In this document: positions 7,951-16,936 of the stretch, one piece after another
Layout: every line of letters starts with the position of its first letter
Position numbering within the stretch: the first letter of the stretch is position 1
NCBI RefSeq assembly: GCF_019795105.1
Contig: NZ_JAIMFO010000006.1
Coordinates: 186,001 to 250,000 of the forward strand
Origin: Collinsella ureilytica
GTDB lineage: Bacteria; Actinomycetota; Coriobacteriia; Coriobacteriales; Coriobacteriaceae
Direction: 5' to 3'
DNA length: 64,000 nt
Notes under the pieces: generated by a model
The model's database searches: none
Told to the model about the DNA's origin: nothing
The model's input: only the letters and a program-made list of their open reading frames with translations
Translations under genes and position numbers: made by a program

Positions 7951-10117
7951 ATGAGGAAGCAAGGCTTAAACGGAACTCGAATTGGATCATGCCTTGCGGT
8001 GGCCGCTGTGTCTGCCGCATTAATTGGTAATCCGCTTATGGGCGGCGCTCAGATCGCTTTTGCTGAGGGCAACCAAGATGCTGCTGGCACCACTCCAGCT
8101 GCTCCTGCCGTAACTCCGGCTGCACCGGGTGCTCAAGCACCTGCGGTGACTGCAGAGACTACTCCGGCACCAAGCCCGGCAGCTCCCACACCGAGCACGC
8201 CTGCTGAGCAAACGCCTGCCGCTCCGGCCGCAGACCCCAAGACTCCCGCTGCTCCTACAGACCAGCCCAAGACTTCCAAGAGCCTTGACGACCTCAAGAA
8301 AGAGGCTGCAGATGCCCAGAAGGAAGTAGAGCGCACGAAGACCGCTCATGCCGATGCTGAGGCCGCAGTTGCAAAGGCTCAAGAATCTCATAAGGCTGCC
8401 GATGCTGCTCACGTCAAGGCAAACGACGCCTTAAAAGAGGCTCAGAACGCCGCCGTCTAACTGCAGCAGTTGATAACGCCGAGGCAGATGCCAAGACCAA
8501 GACTGATGCCGAGAAGGCTGCCAAGGCTGAGCTTGATGAGAAGACCGCTGCTCGTGATACCGCTTCACAAAAGCTTGAGGAGGCAAAGCAGGCTCTCCAG
8601 GAGGCTCAAACAACTCAGACCGCTGCTGCTGAGGCTGCCAAGGAAGCAACTCAAGACACGATTGACCAGGCTAAGAATGAGGTCAATGACGCCCTCGATA
8701 ATCTCAAGACTGCCAAGGCTGAGCTTGACGAAGCAAAGTGCTTGGCTGGTGAGAAGCTCATTGAGGTAAATGATCTCAATACTGCCCATGAGGCAGCTGC
8801 CTCGGACTATGCCAACGCTGAGAAGGAAACAGCTGCTGCTACCAAGAAAGCAGCTGATGCTCAGCAAGGACTAAACCAGGCACAAGAGCGTCTGCGGGGC
8901 ACTGATCGCAACAACCACGATGCATATCAAGCTGCTACTGATGCCTTTAACCAGGCAAAAGCCAAGAAGGAAGCTGCTGCGCGCGAGGCTATCAATGCAC
9001 AGAAAAAGAAAACCGAGAAGAAGAAGGTTCTCGATAATGCAGCGCACGCCCTCGACGCTAAAAAGGCTGAGCTTCGCCCTCTGCAGCATACTGTCCAGAC
9101 CGCTACCATCAAACATTCAAATGCCAACCAAACAGTTAATTCAGCTAACGCTCATCTAACCACCCTTAAACAAAAGGCTCAAGCCTTAACTGATGCGAAT
9201 GCCAATCTAACAGCCGCTCAACAGACTCAGCAGACCGCTCAGGATAAGGTAACTGAGACCGCCGCTGCCCGCACTGCCGCTGAGACAGCGTACAACGACA
9301 CCAAGGCACCGGCTGCAGCTGCTCTTGCCACCGCTGAAAAAGACCTCAAGGATCGCAAAGCGATACGAGATGATGCCGACTGCGCATACAAATGCGCTAG
9401 CAACGTGTATTCTGTCCTAAAAAGAGCTGAATCATGGTTCCTTGAAAAAGACGAGGAGACTCGGCCTCCTGCGCCTGTTCCTGAGGAACCAACTGATCCG
9501 GATCCAATGCCAAATCCTAGAGATGAGGAACCCGAGGATCCAGGTGTTCCGGATCCCAGGGAGGAGGAGCCGGACGATCCAGATCCCACTCCTGGTCCTT
9601 CGCGCGATCAGCCAGGAACTTCACCGGAGCCGACACCAAACCATGACGAGACCAACTCCGATACTCCAACAGTTGATCCTAAGGATTCCACGAACCCTAC
9701 TGAGCAGACCCAACCCCTGAGGAGCTTGACGCTCTCAAGAAGAAGGCTGTTGAGGAAGAAGCTGCGCGGAAAGAGGCTGAGCGAAAGGCAGCAGAGGAAG
9801 CTGCTAAGAAGAAGGCTGCTGAAGAGGCCGCTCGCAAGGCCGCTGAAAAGGCCGCTCAGGAGGCAGCCGAAAAGGCTCAGCAAGAGGAGCTTCTTCGCCA
9901 GCAGCAACTCCGTGAGCAAGAACAGCAGCAAAAGGAGACCCAAGAGAACCAAGCAGATCAGAACACCAAGGCCGGTAAGAAGAACAAGAAGTCAGACAAA
10001 GCTCTGCCTCAGATCTCTGATGCTTCTGCCGTAGTCTCTGCTGCCCTCGCTACCTCGGGTATCTTTACGACTTGCGCCACAGCAATTGCGCGTCGTCGCT
10101 TCCGCACCAACGCGTAA
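7951..10117 (+). pseudogene. Ala-rich coiled-coil surface protein, interrupted by two frameshifts
   Basis: ATG at 7951 follows AAAAAGGAG and begins a signal peptide ending near AFAEGNQ. A Pro/Ala/Thr-rich segment follows, then a long Ala/Lys/Glu/Asp heptad-like coiled coil, a Pro/Asp/Glu spacer (about 9460-9710), an Ala/Glu/Lys/Gln helix and a C-terminal LPQISD, hydrophobic run and RRRFR tail. The reading frame stops at 8460 and resumes in another frame at once. It shifts again at the CCCC run 9714-9717 and then runs to TAA at 10115-10117. Each join fits loss of one base. The whole product would be about 722 residues. It could be a true pseudogene, a phase-variable adhesin or a sequencing artefact. 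No enzyme domain is seen; an adhesin-like role is inference. Confidence 0.75.
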
Positions 10118-10164
10118 GCTATAGCCCACACAGATCTGGCAGCTCTCCTACCAGATCAACAAAC

Positions 10165-10204
10165 AAAACGGCTCCGCATGCTTCATAACAAGCGAAGCCG
10201 TTTT
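10165..10204. terminator. Bidirectional Rho-independent terminator
   Basis: AAAACGGCT-c-CGC and GCG-a-AGCCGTTTT form a stem with one mismatch, with T-rich sequence after each arm (TTTTCTGTT on plus, TTTTGTTTGTT on minus). It lies between the surface-protein gene and the convergent toxin gene. Confidence 0.8.
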
Positions 10205-10217
10205 CTGTTACGTAGAC

Positions 10218-10481
10218 CTACCGATATACGCCTCTCCTATGGCCAATATCAACTACCAGCACCACCAGTACGTCATCGTCGATGAGACAAAGGATTCGAT
10301 AATCTCCTACTCGATAGCGCCATAATCCTGCTACATTTCCTACCAGCGCTTTGCCGGTACTCCTGGGGTCTTCAAGCAAAGAAATTTCACGCAGTTTTGC
10401 GATAATCCTCCGAGCAGTTTGCTTATCTATCTTTTTCAGCATTCGCTGAACGCGCTTGTCGAGCTCAATCCTCCAAGCCAA
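10218..10481 (-). CDS. RelE/ParE family type II toxin
   Basis: This 87-residue basic protein reads AWRIELDKRVQRMLKKID at its start and VGDYRILCLIDDDVLVVLVVDIGHR near its end, the standard RelE fold pattern. RelE toxins cleave mRNA on the ribosome. I chose TTG at 10481 because GGAGG lies 6 nt upstream and the resulting MAWRIE start is typical; a more distal TTG at 10502 is possible. It overlaps the antitoxin gene by 17 nt, which supports coupled synthesis. Both genes run toward the convergent surface-protein gene. Confidence 0.88.
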   Translation of the reverse strand: MAWRIELDKRVQRMLKKIDKQTARRIIAKLREISLLEDPRSTGKALVGNVAGLWRYRVGDYRILCLIDDDVLVVLVVDIGHRRGVYR

Positions 10482-10701
10482 GGCTTTCCTCCAACTCGTC
10501 AAGGCTTACCGTCTCAAGAGTTCCAGCACGGTACTCTTCAACAGCTTTTAGAATCTGATACTCGTACTCAAGCCGATCGATTGAGCTGGCGAGCGCTTCA
10601 GTCATGTAATACGTTTTAGTACGGCCGGTAGCCTGTGCTAAGCGGTCATAGCGGGAAGCCAGATCTTCTGGAAGTCGTAACGCTGCAGTCTTTGTTGCCA
10701 T
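10465..10701 (-). CDS. Ribbon-helix-helix antitoxin of the RelE pair
   Basis: This 78-residue protein has a ribbon-helix-helix N-terminus (ATKTAALRLPEDLASRYDRLA) that should bind DNA and dimerise. The acidic C-terminal tail (LDELEESLGLED) is expected to wrap and block the toxin. The start at 10701 has AAGG 6 nt upstream; another ATG at 10707 is too close to that site. It is the first gene of the pair and likely represses its own promoter through the palindrome at 10727-10744. Confidence 0.88.
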   Translation of the reverse strand: MATKTAALRLPEDLASRYDRLAQATGRTKTYYMTEALASSIDRLEYEYQILKAVEEYRAGTLETVSLDELEESLGLED

Positions 10702-10726
10702 ATTCATCCTTCTTCTGCCTATCAGC

Positions 10727-10744
10727 TGTATTACACGTAATACA
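10727..10744. promoter_or_regulatory. Palindromic operator of the toxin-antitoxin promoter
   Basis: TGTATTAC (10727-10734) and GTAATACA (10737-10744) are a perfect 8-bp inverted repeat with a 2-bp centre. It lies 25-45 bp upstream of the antitoxin start. This is the size and position expected for a ribbon-helix-helix operator. Confidence 0.65.
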
Positions 10745-10877
10745 TGTTAACACTTCTCCACGAGGCTTCATGCCCTACAAGGGATTACCTCTCAGAGCGA
10801 TCCATAGCCTGAGTGTCACTTTCTGCCCAGCAAACTACCGCTCCCAGCAGAGCGTCCGTCCAGCACCCCCGTTGCGC

Positions 10878-10883
10878 TATAAT
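10878..10883 (+). promoter_or_regulatory. -10 element of the nfnAB operon
   Basis: TATAAT lies 105 bp before nfnA, within the divergent gap next to the toxin-antitoxin pair. No good -35 is spaced upstream, so the promoter may need an activator or may be weak. Confidence 0.45.
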
Positions 10884-10987
10884 CGCAGTTAGCGTGCGTC
10901 ATACACCAGACGCTCTGAACCATAGATACGGGAATTGCGCTCAAGGCTTGCCGTGCCGTTGGCAGCGATCCCGGGAAGAGGGGGCTC

Positions 10988-11824
10988 ATGTTTAAGATCC
11001 TGAGAAAGACGCAGTTCTCGGAGAAGGTCTTCGAGTTCCGCGTCCACGCACCACGGATGGCTCGGGCAGCCCACGCCGGTCAGTTCCTTATGGTGCGTGT
11101 TGATGAAACGGGCGAGCGTGTCCCGTTTACCTTTGCAAATTGGAATGCAGAAGAGGGTTGGGTTGAGTTCATCTTTATGGTGATCGGTAAAACCACCCGC
11201 TGCTTATCCAAGCTTGAAGAGGGCGACTTTATTCGCGATGTAACCGGTCCTTTGGGAAAGCCCACCGAGATTGAAGGTGACCGCGTAGCGGTCGTTGGCG
11301 GCGGCGTTGGCTTAGCTATAGCCTATCCCGTAGCACGCACCGCCTGTGAACAGGGTAAAGAGGTAAGCGTCATCATGGGCGCGCGCTCAAAAGACCTCAT
11401 GATCCTCTTTGAGCAGTTTGCTGCTTTACCGCTCAAGAATCTCTATGTCACCACCGACGATGGCTCTATGGGAGAAAAGGGCGTCGTTACCCTGCCGCTC
11501 GGCCGTCTCTGTGATAACGAAGAGATTGATTCCGCCTTTGTGGTGGGGCCGGTTCCGATGATGAAGTTCTCAACGCTCACCTGCCGCGAGCACAATATTC
11601 CCATCGTTGCCAGCTTGAACCCCATCATGGTAGATGGCACGGGCATGTGCGGGTGCTGCCGCGTTGAAGTTGGAGGCGAGACGCAGTTTGCCTGCGTTGA
11701 TGGCCCTGACTTTGACGCAACCCTCGTTGACTGGGATGACCTGGCACGCCGTCAGGCAACCTACACCCGCGAGGAAGCAGATTCACTCAGCCGCTATGAG
11801 GAGGCGTGCGCATGTCACAGGTAA
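10988..11824 (+). CDS. NfnA-like FAD/NAD-binding oxidoreductase subunit (ferredoxin-NADP reductase type)
   Basis: This 278-residue protein has an N-terminal FAD-binding barrel with VPFTFANWN, an NAD(P)-binding core with VVGGGVGLAIAYPVA, and a C-terminal iron-sulfur motif GMCGCCRVEV...FACVDG with four cysteines for a 2Fe-2S cluster. It matches the small subunit of NADH-dependent reduced ferredoxin:NADP oxidoreductase (NfnA), also annotated as sulfide dehydrogenase alpha subunit. Paired with NfnB it would exchange electrons between ferredoxin, NADH and NADPH by flavin bifurcation in anaerobes. It overlaps the next gene by 13 nt. The activity is inferred from family and pairing. Confidence 0.9.
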   Translation: MFKILRKTQFSEKVFEFRVHAPRMARAAHAGQFLMVRVDETGERVPFTFANWNAEEGWVEFIFMVIGKTTRCLSKLEEGDFIRDVTGPLGKPTEIEGDRVAVVGGGVGLAIAYPVARTACEQGKEVSVIMGARSKDLMILFEQFAALPLKNLYVTTDDGSMGEKGVVTLPLGRLCDNEEIDSAFVVGPVPMMKFSTLTCREHNIPIVASLNPIMVDGTGMCGCCRVEVGGETQFACVDGPDFDATLVDWDDLARRQATYTREEADSLSRYEEACACHR

Positions 11825-13278
11825 CCAGATACCGCCCAAGCCGCGGGCCACGCATTGCGGCAAACGAAGAGCCTGCTGCCGAGCGTGCTCGCGATTTTCG
11901 TCCCGTAGACACAGGCTTTACCAAAGAAGACGCTGTGGCTGAGGCTAACCGCTGCCTCGACTGCAAGCGTCCATTTTGCACTGAGGGCTGCCCGGTGGGC
12001 ATTCAGATCCCCCGGTTTATTGAGGCAATCCGCGACCAAGACTGGGCTCGCGGCTTGGCCATCATCAAAGAAGACAGCCTCCTGCCTTCTGTTTGCGGAC
12101 GCGTATGCCCGCAGGAGAATCAGTGCGAAGGTAAGTGCATTTTGGGTCGCAAGGGCGAGCCGGTGGCTATTGGCCAGCTCGAGCGCATGCTGGGCGACAT
12201 GGCCGACGAGGTCGGACAAGAGCCTGAGCACCAGCCTTCAAATGGCCGCAAAGTTGCCGTGATTGGCTCTGGCCCGAGTGGCATTGCATGTGCAGGCGAA
12301 CTCGTTCGTGCAGGCTTTGAAGTCACGGTGTTTGAGGCCTTCTTTACCGGCGGCGGCGTGCTCACCTATGGTATTCCTGAGTTCCGTCTGCCGAAAGACA
12401 TCGTAAAGCGCGAAATTGAGGGCTTGGAGCAGCTCGGCGTAACCTTTGAGTACAACTCCGTTGCTGGTCGCCTCTTTACGGCAGAGCAGCTTTTTGAGGA
12501 AGATGGCTTTGACGCCCTCTATCTCGCAGTCGGTGCAGGACTTCCCCGCTTCTTACACATTGATGGCGAGAATCTGCCGGGTGTGTATTGCGCAAATGAG
12601 TACCTGACGCGCACGAATCTTATGCATTCCTATCAGTTCCCTCTCTATGACACGCCTATTCGCCATGGTCGCAACGTTGTGGTCTTTGGCGGCGGCAATG
12701 TTGCTATGGATGCTGCACGCACAGCCCTTCGCCTTGGTGCCGAAAGCGTGACCTTGGCATACCGCCGTACTGAAGCAGAGATGCCCGCGCGTTTGGCTGA
12801 GGTGCACCACGCCAAGGAAGAAGGCGTCCACATTCTTGAGCTGGTCAACCCGCTTGAGTTCACCGCAGACGAAGATGGCTTTGTGGCCTCAGTCACCTTA
12901 GAGCGCATGGAGCTTGGTGAGCCTGACGCTTCTGGACGTCGCCGTCCGATTCCCGTGCCAGATTCTTCCTTTGAGATTCCTTGTGATGTAGCAATTACCG
13001 CTATTGGCACGCGCGCGAATCCGTTCGCCACCCTCTTGGCTGATATTGACACCAATCGCTGGGGTCTCATTGAAGCCGATGAGGACGGGCGCACCTCTGA
13101 TCCGCGCATTTGGGCTGGAGGAGACATCGTAACTGGTGCTGCCACGGTTATTTTGGCCATGGGTGCCGGTAAGCGCGCTGCTCGCTCTATTGCTCGTGAG
13201 CTTTTGGGAGACTCGGCAGCTGCAAACCCTGCTGCTGAGACCGAGGAGACCGAAGCCACAGACAAGGCTGGCGAGTAG
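11812..13278 (+). CDS. NfnB / glutamate synthase small-chain-like FAD oxidoreductase
   Basis: This 488-residue protein begins with two Cys-rich iron-sulfur motifs (CLDCKRPFCTEGCPVGIQIP and CGRVCPQENQCEGKC). FAD and NADPH dinucleotide folds follow, with AVIGSGPSGIACAGEL and VVFGGGNVAMDAAR, and a late GGDIVTGAATVI motif. This is the GltD-like architecture used by NfnB. No glutamate synthase large subunit is next to it, and nfnA precedes it, so NfnB is favoured over GltD. The start at 11812 follows GAGGAGG; a GTG six bases earlier is less likely. A strong terminator follows at 13441. Confidence 0.9.
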   Translation: MSQVTRYRPSRGPRIAANEEPAAERARDFRPVDTGFTKEDAVAEANRCLDCKRPFCTEGCPVGIQIPRFIEAIRDQDWARGLAIIKEDSLLPSVCGRVCPQENQCEGKCILGRKGEPVAIGQLERMLGDMADEVGQEPEHQPSNGRKVAVIGSGPSGIACAGELVRAGFEVTVFEAFFTGGGVLTYGIPEFRLPKDIVKREIEGLEQLGVTFEYNSVAGRLFTAEQLFEEDGFDALYLAVGAGLPRFLHIDGENLPGVYCANEYLTRTNLMHSYQFPLYDTPIRHGRNVVVFGGGNVAMDAARTALRLGAESVTLAYRRTEAEMPARLAEVHHAKEEGVHILELVNPLEFTADEDGFVASVTLERMELGEPDASGRRRPIPVPDSSFEIPCDVAITAIGTRANPFATLLADIDTNRWGLIEADEDGRTSDPRIWAGGDIVTGAATVILAMGAGKRAARSIARELLGDSAAANPAAETEETEATDKAGE

Positions 13279-13440
13279 AAGCGAGCTTTCTGCTGTAGCC
13301 AATCGTGCAGGCGGCAGAACATGTGAGAAAGACTGCAAGGCTGCAACGACGCATGCTCGGCACTCAGCTGTTCGCTCGCTGCAGAGAAGGCTCAGGAGTA
13401 GCACGGGGGTTTACGCCCGCTCTGATGCAGACGCATAAAC

Positions 13441-13474
13441 AAACGGGTCGCAGCTCAAGGTTGCGACCCGTTTT
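13441..13474. terminator. Strong Rho-independent terminator after nfnB
   Basis: ACGGGTCGCA and TGCGACCCGT form a perfect 10-bp stem with a 9-10 nt loop, followed by TTTT on the plus strand. It sits between the convergent nfnB and lipase genes and may serve both. The remaining gap 13279-13562 shows nothing else. Confidence 0.85.
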
Positions 13475-13562
13475 GCTATCTCACGTTGCGCGGGCTACTT
13501 CCGCGCTCTTATCTGCTGAGGTGAGCTGAGGCGGTAGCTCGCGCCCGATAGTTCGCGCCTAC

Positions 13563-16292
13563 TTATGCCTTCGTTCGGCGACGGCTCCGATACACTCCAG
13601 CCGCTCCTGCTCCGAGTCCTACAAGCGCAACGCTTGCGGTGCTCAGCACGACTGCGTCTCCAGTCTGAGGCAAGCGCTTCGCCTGCTTCTTCTTACGCAG
13701 AGCTTCCTTTGAACCTGTCGGCACGCGTCCTTTGCCGGTTTTCGAATCGCCTGGCTGCTGAGAGTCTGGCTTCCGTCCATTTTTCTGTTGGTCGCCAGCT
13801 TGCGGGTCGTTCTTACGCTCGCTATCCGATACCTGACTATCCTTTTTCTGCTTCTGCTTATCAGATTGGCTTGTATCAGGCTGCTGCTCTGATGGGCCGA
13901 ATATCGCATCCAAAATGCGCTCAATGATCCCCTTATCAGCAGGAGGCGTCGGCTTATCCCCGGGTGCCGGTGCTGGTGCAGCCGGCTCTTTGTACTGAAC
14001 GCTGATCGACCGAACAACGGTACCGCTACCATCTGACCACGTTACCTGTACCTGTGCCGCTCCATTCTTCTCTGGCACAGAGCCTACCAGCTCAACTGTA
14101 TATGCTGAAGCGGGAGCCAACTCACTGGTGCCCTTCAGAACCACGCGCACATGAGACATAATCTGCTCAGCAGTTGGCACCTCACCAGCTGGCTGCACAA
14201 GAGATGCATCGGCAACTACGTCATAGAGCTCGCTGAAAGGCTTTGCCTTCACATGAATCGCTACCGGGATGTCCTTCTTGCTACCATCTTGAAAGACGAC
14301 GCGCAGCGTACCCTCATAATCACCCGGGTTTGAAAGATCCACTGCTGCATAATCAGTTACGTCGTGCAGCTCTGCTCCTGCTGGCAAGCTCTTTAAATCA
14401 AGATTATCGAGCAAATTGGCTGGGCTTCCCTCAACGAGCTCTTCAGGAGCTGCCGTGAAGCTATATACGTCAGCATCGGTAAGTGACGTATCAAAGTTCA
14501 GCTGAGCAAGGAGTGGATTCACATAGCCCACGCCGCTCATGCCTTGGCGATCTCCAATATTGAAGTCCGGGCGGGTGTCCATAGCAGGCTCGTAGTAGCT
14601 TTGCGATCCATGGCCATGGGCGCTTGATCCAACGCTCACTGCTCCGTCAAACCAACCAACAGGACGGATGACGTTGTCGTTATCCACCTTATAGTGAACC
14701 GCCTTGCCCTCTTGTGTGAGGCGATCACCCGCGTCGGCAAGGCGGCGCATGGTGTATGAAAAGAAGCTCCGAATAATGCGCGGTGCATTAAAGGTATAAG
14801 ACTTCACCATCCATGGATAGCCTTTTCCGCTCGCATAGATAAGCGCGCGCTGTGCTAGATAGCCACCAAGGGAGTGTCCAGTTACGGTTAGATTGGTTGC
14901 GAGTCCACGGGCGTGAATTGAATCCAGCACACTCTCTTGGCTCGTCGCTTGTCCTGGATTGAAGCCAAGGGCAAGTTTCGCGTCATCATCGTAGTCAGAC
15001 GAGCTGTCCGTTCCGCGAATCGCGAGCATCTGGGTTGTACCTTGCTCAAGATACGGAAAGCGACTCGCGGTTTTTAGTAGGTGTGCATCATAGCCATTGT
15101 CGAGATGAAACGACTCAACAACCGTCCAAAACGGAGCCAGTTCCCGATGAATCAAATCATACGTATGATTGCCACCATGAGTGTCAATTGATTCAGCACC
15201 CTCGGTGAGGAGGTTTGCCGCCTCAGCATCTCCGGTATAGGCAAGCTCCATCATCAGCGCTGCATCGCGTGCGCTCACATTCCAACGAAGCGGCTGATCA
15301 TCAGCGCCGTCTGGCAGGCCATCTCCGTCGGAATCCTTAATGCGAGGATGACTATGGTAGCCATAGTAGGTGCGCCCACCCTTTGTATAGGTATAGACCT
15401 CCTCGGCATTCGTCTTGCCATCCCCATCATCATCCGCACCCGGATCAAGAGCAGCTTGTCCATAGAGCAAAGAATCGACGTGGGAGTTTTCTAGGCGGAT
15501 CTTTCCCTCTGCGATGAGGCGGACGGTTTCTGCCGTGAGCGGCACAGGCGCGGAATCTGCTGGTACAGCGGCTGGCGATACTGCCTCGGCAGCAGTGGCA
15601 TCTCCAGGTGCTGCGGCACCGGGATCTGTGGCGGCAGCTTGCGCGTCTTTTGGATCTGCCGCTGTTGAGCTCGCACCTGCAGCGTTTGCGCGTAAGCCTG
15701 CCGTGCCAGAAGGAGCTAGGATGCCAGTATCTGCAACAGCTGAGCCTGTAGCCTCGTTCTCCGATGCCGCAGGTGCCGGACGCGCCGCCTGAGATGAGTC
15801 TGCTGTGGAGTCCGCGCTTTCGGGAGCAGACGCCGCTGCAGGCAAGACGGCAGACACCTCAGCGGTGCCTGCAGCTTGGTCGCCCTCTGTTCCTGATGCA
15901 GATGTACTATGAAGCGCAACTGCTACCGGGGCGCTCGCTTTGCCTGAAAGCTCAGCAGCATATGCTCCTGTTACGGGAGCAAAAAGCGAACTCGCCAGCA
16001 GCGTTGTCAACACAGCAGCCTTTGTTAGCAAAGTAAACGATGCTGTAATCTTTCTTCCGACGCGCTGAGGTCCCAAGATGGAAGCTGGATAGCTTGATAC
16101 CACTGAAGCTGGACGAATGCCAGGCGCAGTGCCCACGCGAGCATCCTGAGCTCGTTTGCCTGCTGTACCCTCTTTGAACTGCAGGTTTTCAGACCCTGCT
16201 TGAACTGGGACATCCTGAGCTGCTTGCACGCTGCACGCCTCCGACTGGCAGTTGCTTGCAGCATGAACGACAGGCGTTTTTTTAAGGCTCAC
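13563..16292 (-). CDS. Cell-wall-anchored lipase (alpha/beta-hydrolase, class 3-like)
   Basis: This protein has 909 residues from GTG at 16292, which I prefer because GGAGGAG lies 6 nt upstream; ATG codons at 16310 and 16319 are in-frame alternatives. A cytoplasmic stretch of about 80 residues precedes the hydrophobic signal segment that ends near TGAYAAELS. An Ala/Ser/Pro-rich linker follows, then thrombospondin-3-type calcium motifs (DDDGDGKTNAEE, DSDGDGLPDGADD, about 283-332). A lipase domain with TGHSLGGYL follows, catalytic Ser near 474, then Rib-like domains, a charged linker and an LPQTGD anchor with RSRRR tail. It would be bound to peptidoglycan by sortase and act on lipids outside the cell. 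The long region before the signal segment is unusual. Confidence 0.85.
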   Translation of the reverse strand: MSLKKTPVVHAASNCQSEACSVQAAQDVPVQAGSENLQFKEGTAGKRAQDARVGTAPGIRPASVVSSYPASILGPQRVGRKITASFTLLTKAAVLTTLLASSLFAPVTGAYAAELSGKASAPVAVALHSTSASGTEGDQAAGTAEVSAVLPAAASAPESADSTADSSQAARPAPAASENEATGSAVADTGILAPSGTAGLRANAAGASSTAADPKDAQAAATDPGAAAPGDATAAEAVSPAAVPADSAPVPLTAETVRLIAEGKIRLENSHVDSLLYGQAALDPGADDDGDGKTNAEEVYTYTKGGRTYYGYHSHPRIKDSDGDGLPDGADDQPLRWNVSARDAALMMELAYTGDAEAANLLTEGAESIDTHGGNHTYDLIHRELAPFWTVVESFHLDNGYDAHLLKTASRFPYLEQGTTQMLAIRGTDSSSDYDDDAKLALGFNPGQATSQESVLDSIHARGLATNLTVTGHSLGGYLAQRALIYASGKGYPWMVKSYTFNAPRIIRSFFSYTMRRLADAGDRLTQEGKAVHYKVDNDNVIRPVGWFDGAVSVGSSAHGHGSQSYYEPAMDTRPDFNIGDRQGMSGVGYVNPLLAQLNFDTSLTDADVYSFTAAPEELVEGSPANLLDNLDLKSLPAGAELHDVTDYAAVDLSNPGDYEGTLRVVFQDGSKKDIPVAIHVKAKPFSELYDVVADASLVQPAGEVPTAEQIMSHVRVVLKGTSELAPASAYTVELVGSVPEKNGAAQVQVTWSDGSGTVVRSISVQYKEPAAPAPAPGDKPTPPADKGIIERILDAIFGPSEQQPDTSQSDKQKQKKDSQVSDSERKNDPQAGDQQKNGRKPDSQQPGDSKTGKGRVPTGSKEALRKKKQAKRLPQTGDAVVLSTASVALVGLGAGAAGVYRSRRRTKA

Positions 16293-16419
16293 GCACTTCT
16301 CCTCCGCCATAGGCAACATACTCCGTTTTGCTAGAGTAGATAATATGACAGAGTTCTATTTATGTCTATTAATGTAGTGAAGGGGTTGCTTATCACCAGG
16401 CACTGCGCGTTATCAGTGC

Positions 16420-16896
16420 TTATGCCTGACAGCGGCGGCACATCACCTCTACCATACCTTCAGGTGTAGTTTGCTCAAGAATCTCTCGTGAGGCAGCTTC
16501 ATCCATAAACATGCCCATTAACGCCTGCAAGACCGCTACCTGCTCATCGGCGTGAGCAAGCAGGCCAAGGTTCACAATCAACTCTGCCGAGACATCATCA
16601 CCCATATGCGCCATAGCTTCAAACGTAATGGGATGTTGAGGCTTTATGACTGCAATATACGGTTTTTGCAGATGCTCTGGGTCAGTATGCGGAATCGCCA
16701 CGCTCATTGCCTGACACGCAAGACCGGTCGGATACTCGCGCTCGCGCTGAACAATCGCATCAAGCCAGGTATCTTTGATATAGCCACGAGTGCTGAGCTC
16801 AACTGCTAACTTCTGGAAAAACTCCGCCCGATCCTTCGCCTCAAAATCAAAAAAGACAAGCTCTGGTTTGAACAGATCAATATCTACTGCGCTCAT
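16420..16896 (-). CDS. PTS sugar transporter subunit IIA, galactitol/fructose type
   Basis: This 158-residue protein has the phosphorylated-His motif SVAIPHTD and the EREYPTGL signature of fructose/galactitol-family EIIA proteins. It passes phosphate from HPr to IIB in the cytoplasm. It is the last gene of cluster 1, separated from its IIB and IIC partners by two aldolases and a membrane protein. The start at 16896 is preceded by AAAGGGGC. The sugar is not known. Confidence 0.9.
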   Translation of the reverse strand: MSAVDIDLFKPELVFFDFEAKDRAEFFQKLAVELSTRGYIKDTWLDAIVQREREYPTGLACQAMSVAIPHTDPEHLQKPYIAVIKPQHPITFEAMAHMGDDVSAELIVNLGLLAHADEQVAVLQALMGMFMDEAASREILEQTTPEGMVEVMCRRCQA

Positions 16897-16936
16897 CGGT
16901 GAGCCCCTTTCGCGTATCGTCTAAGCGTCTCTCGCA

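Noticed and set aside
8440-8470. Programmed ribosomal frameshift in the surface protein
   Set aside because: No slippery heptamer or following structure is evident, and a second break exists downstream, so mutation, phase variation or sequence error is more likely.
8470-8769. Arg/Leu-rich open frame within the surface protein
   Set aside because: It is the wrong-frame shadow of the Ala/Lys-rich coiled coil; the true frame is continuous there.
11812-13278. Glutamate synthase small subunit GltD
   Set aside because: No large subunit is adjacent and the preceding gene is NfnA-like, so NfnB is the better reading.
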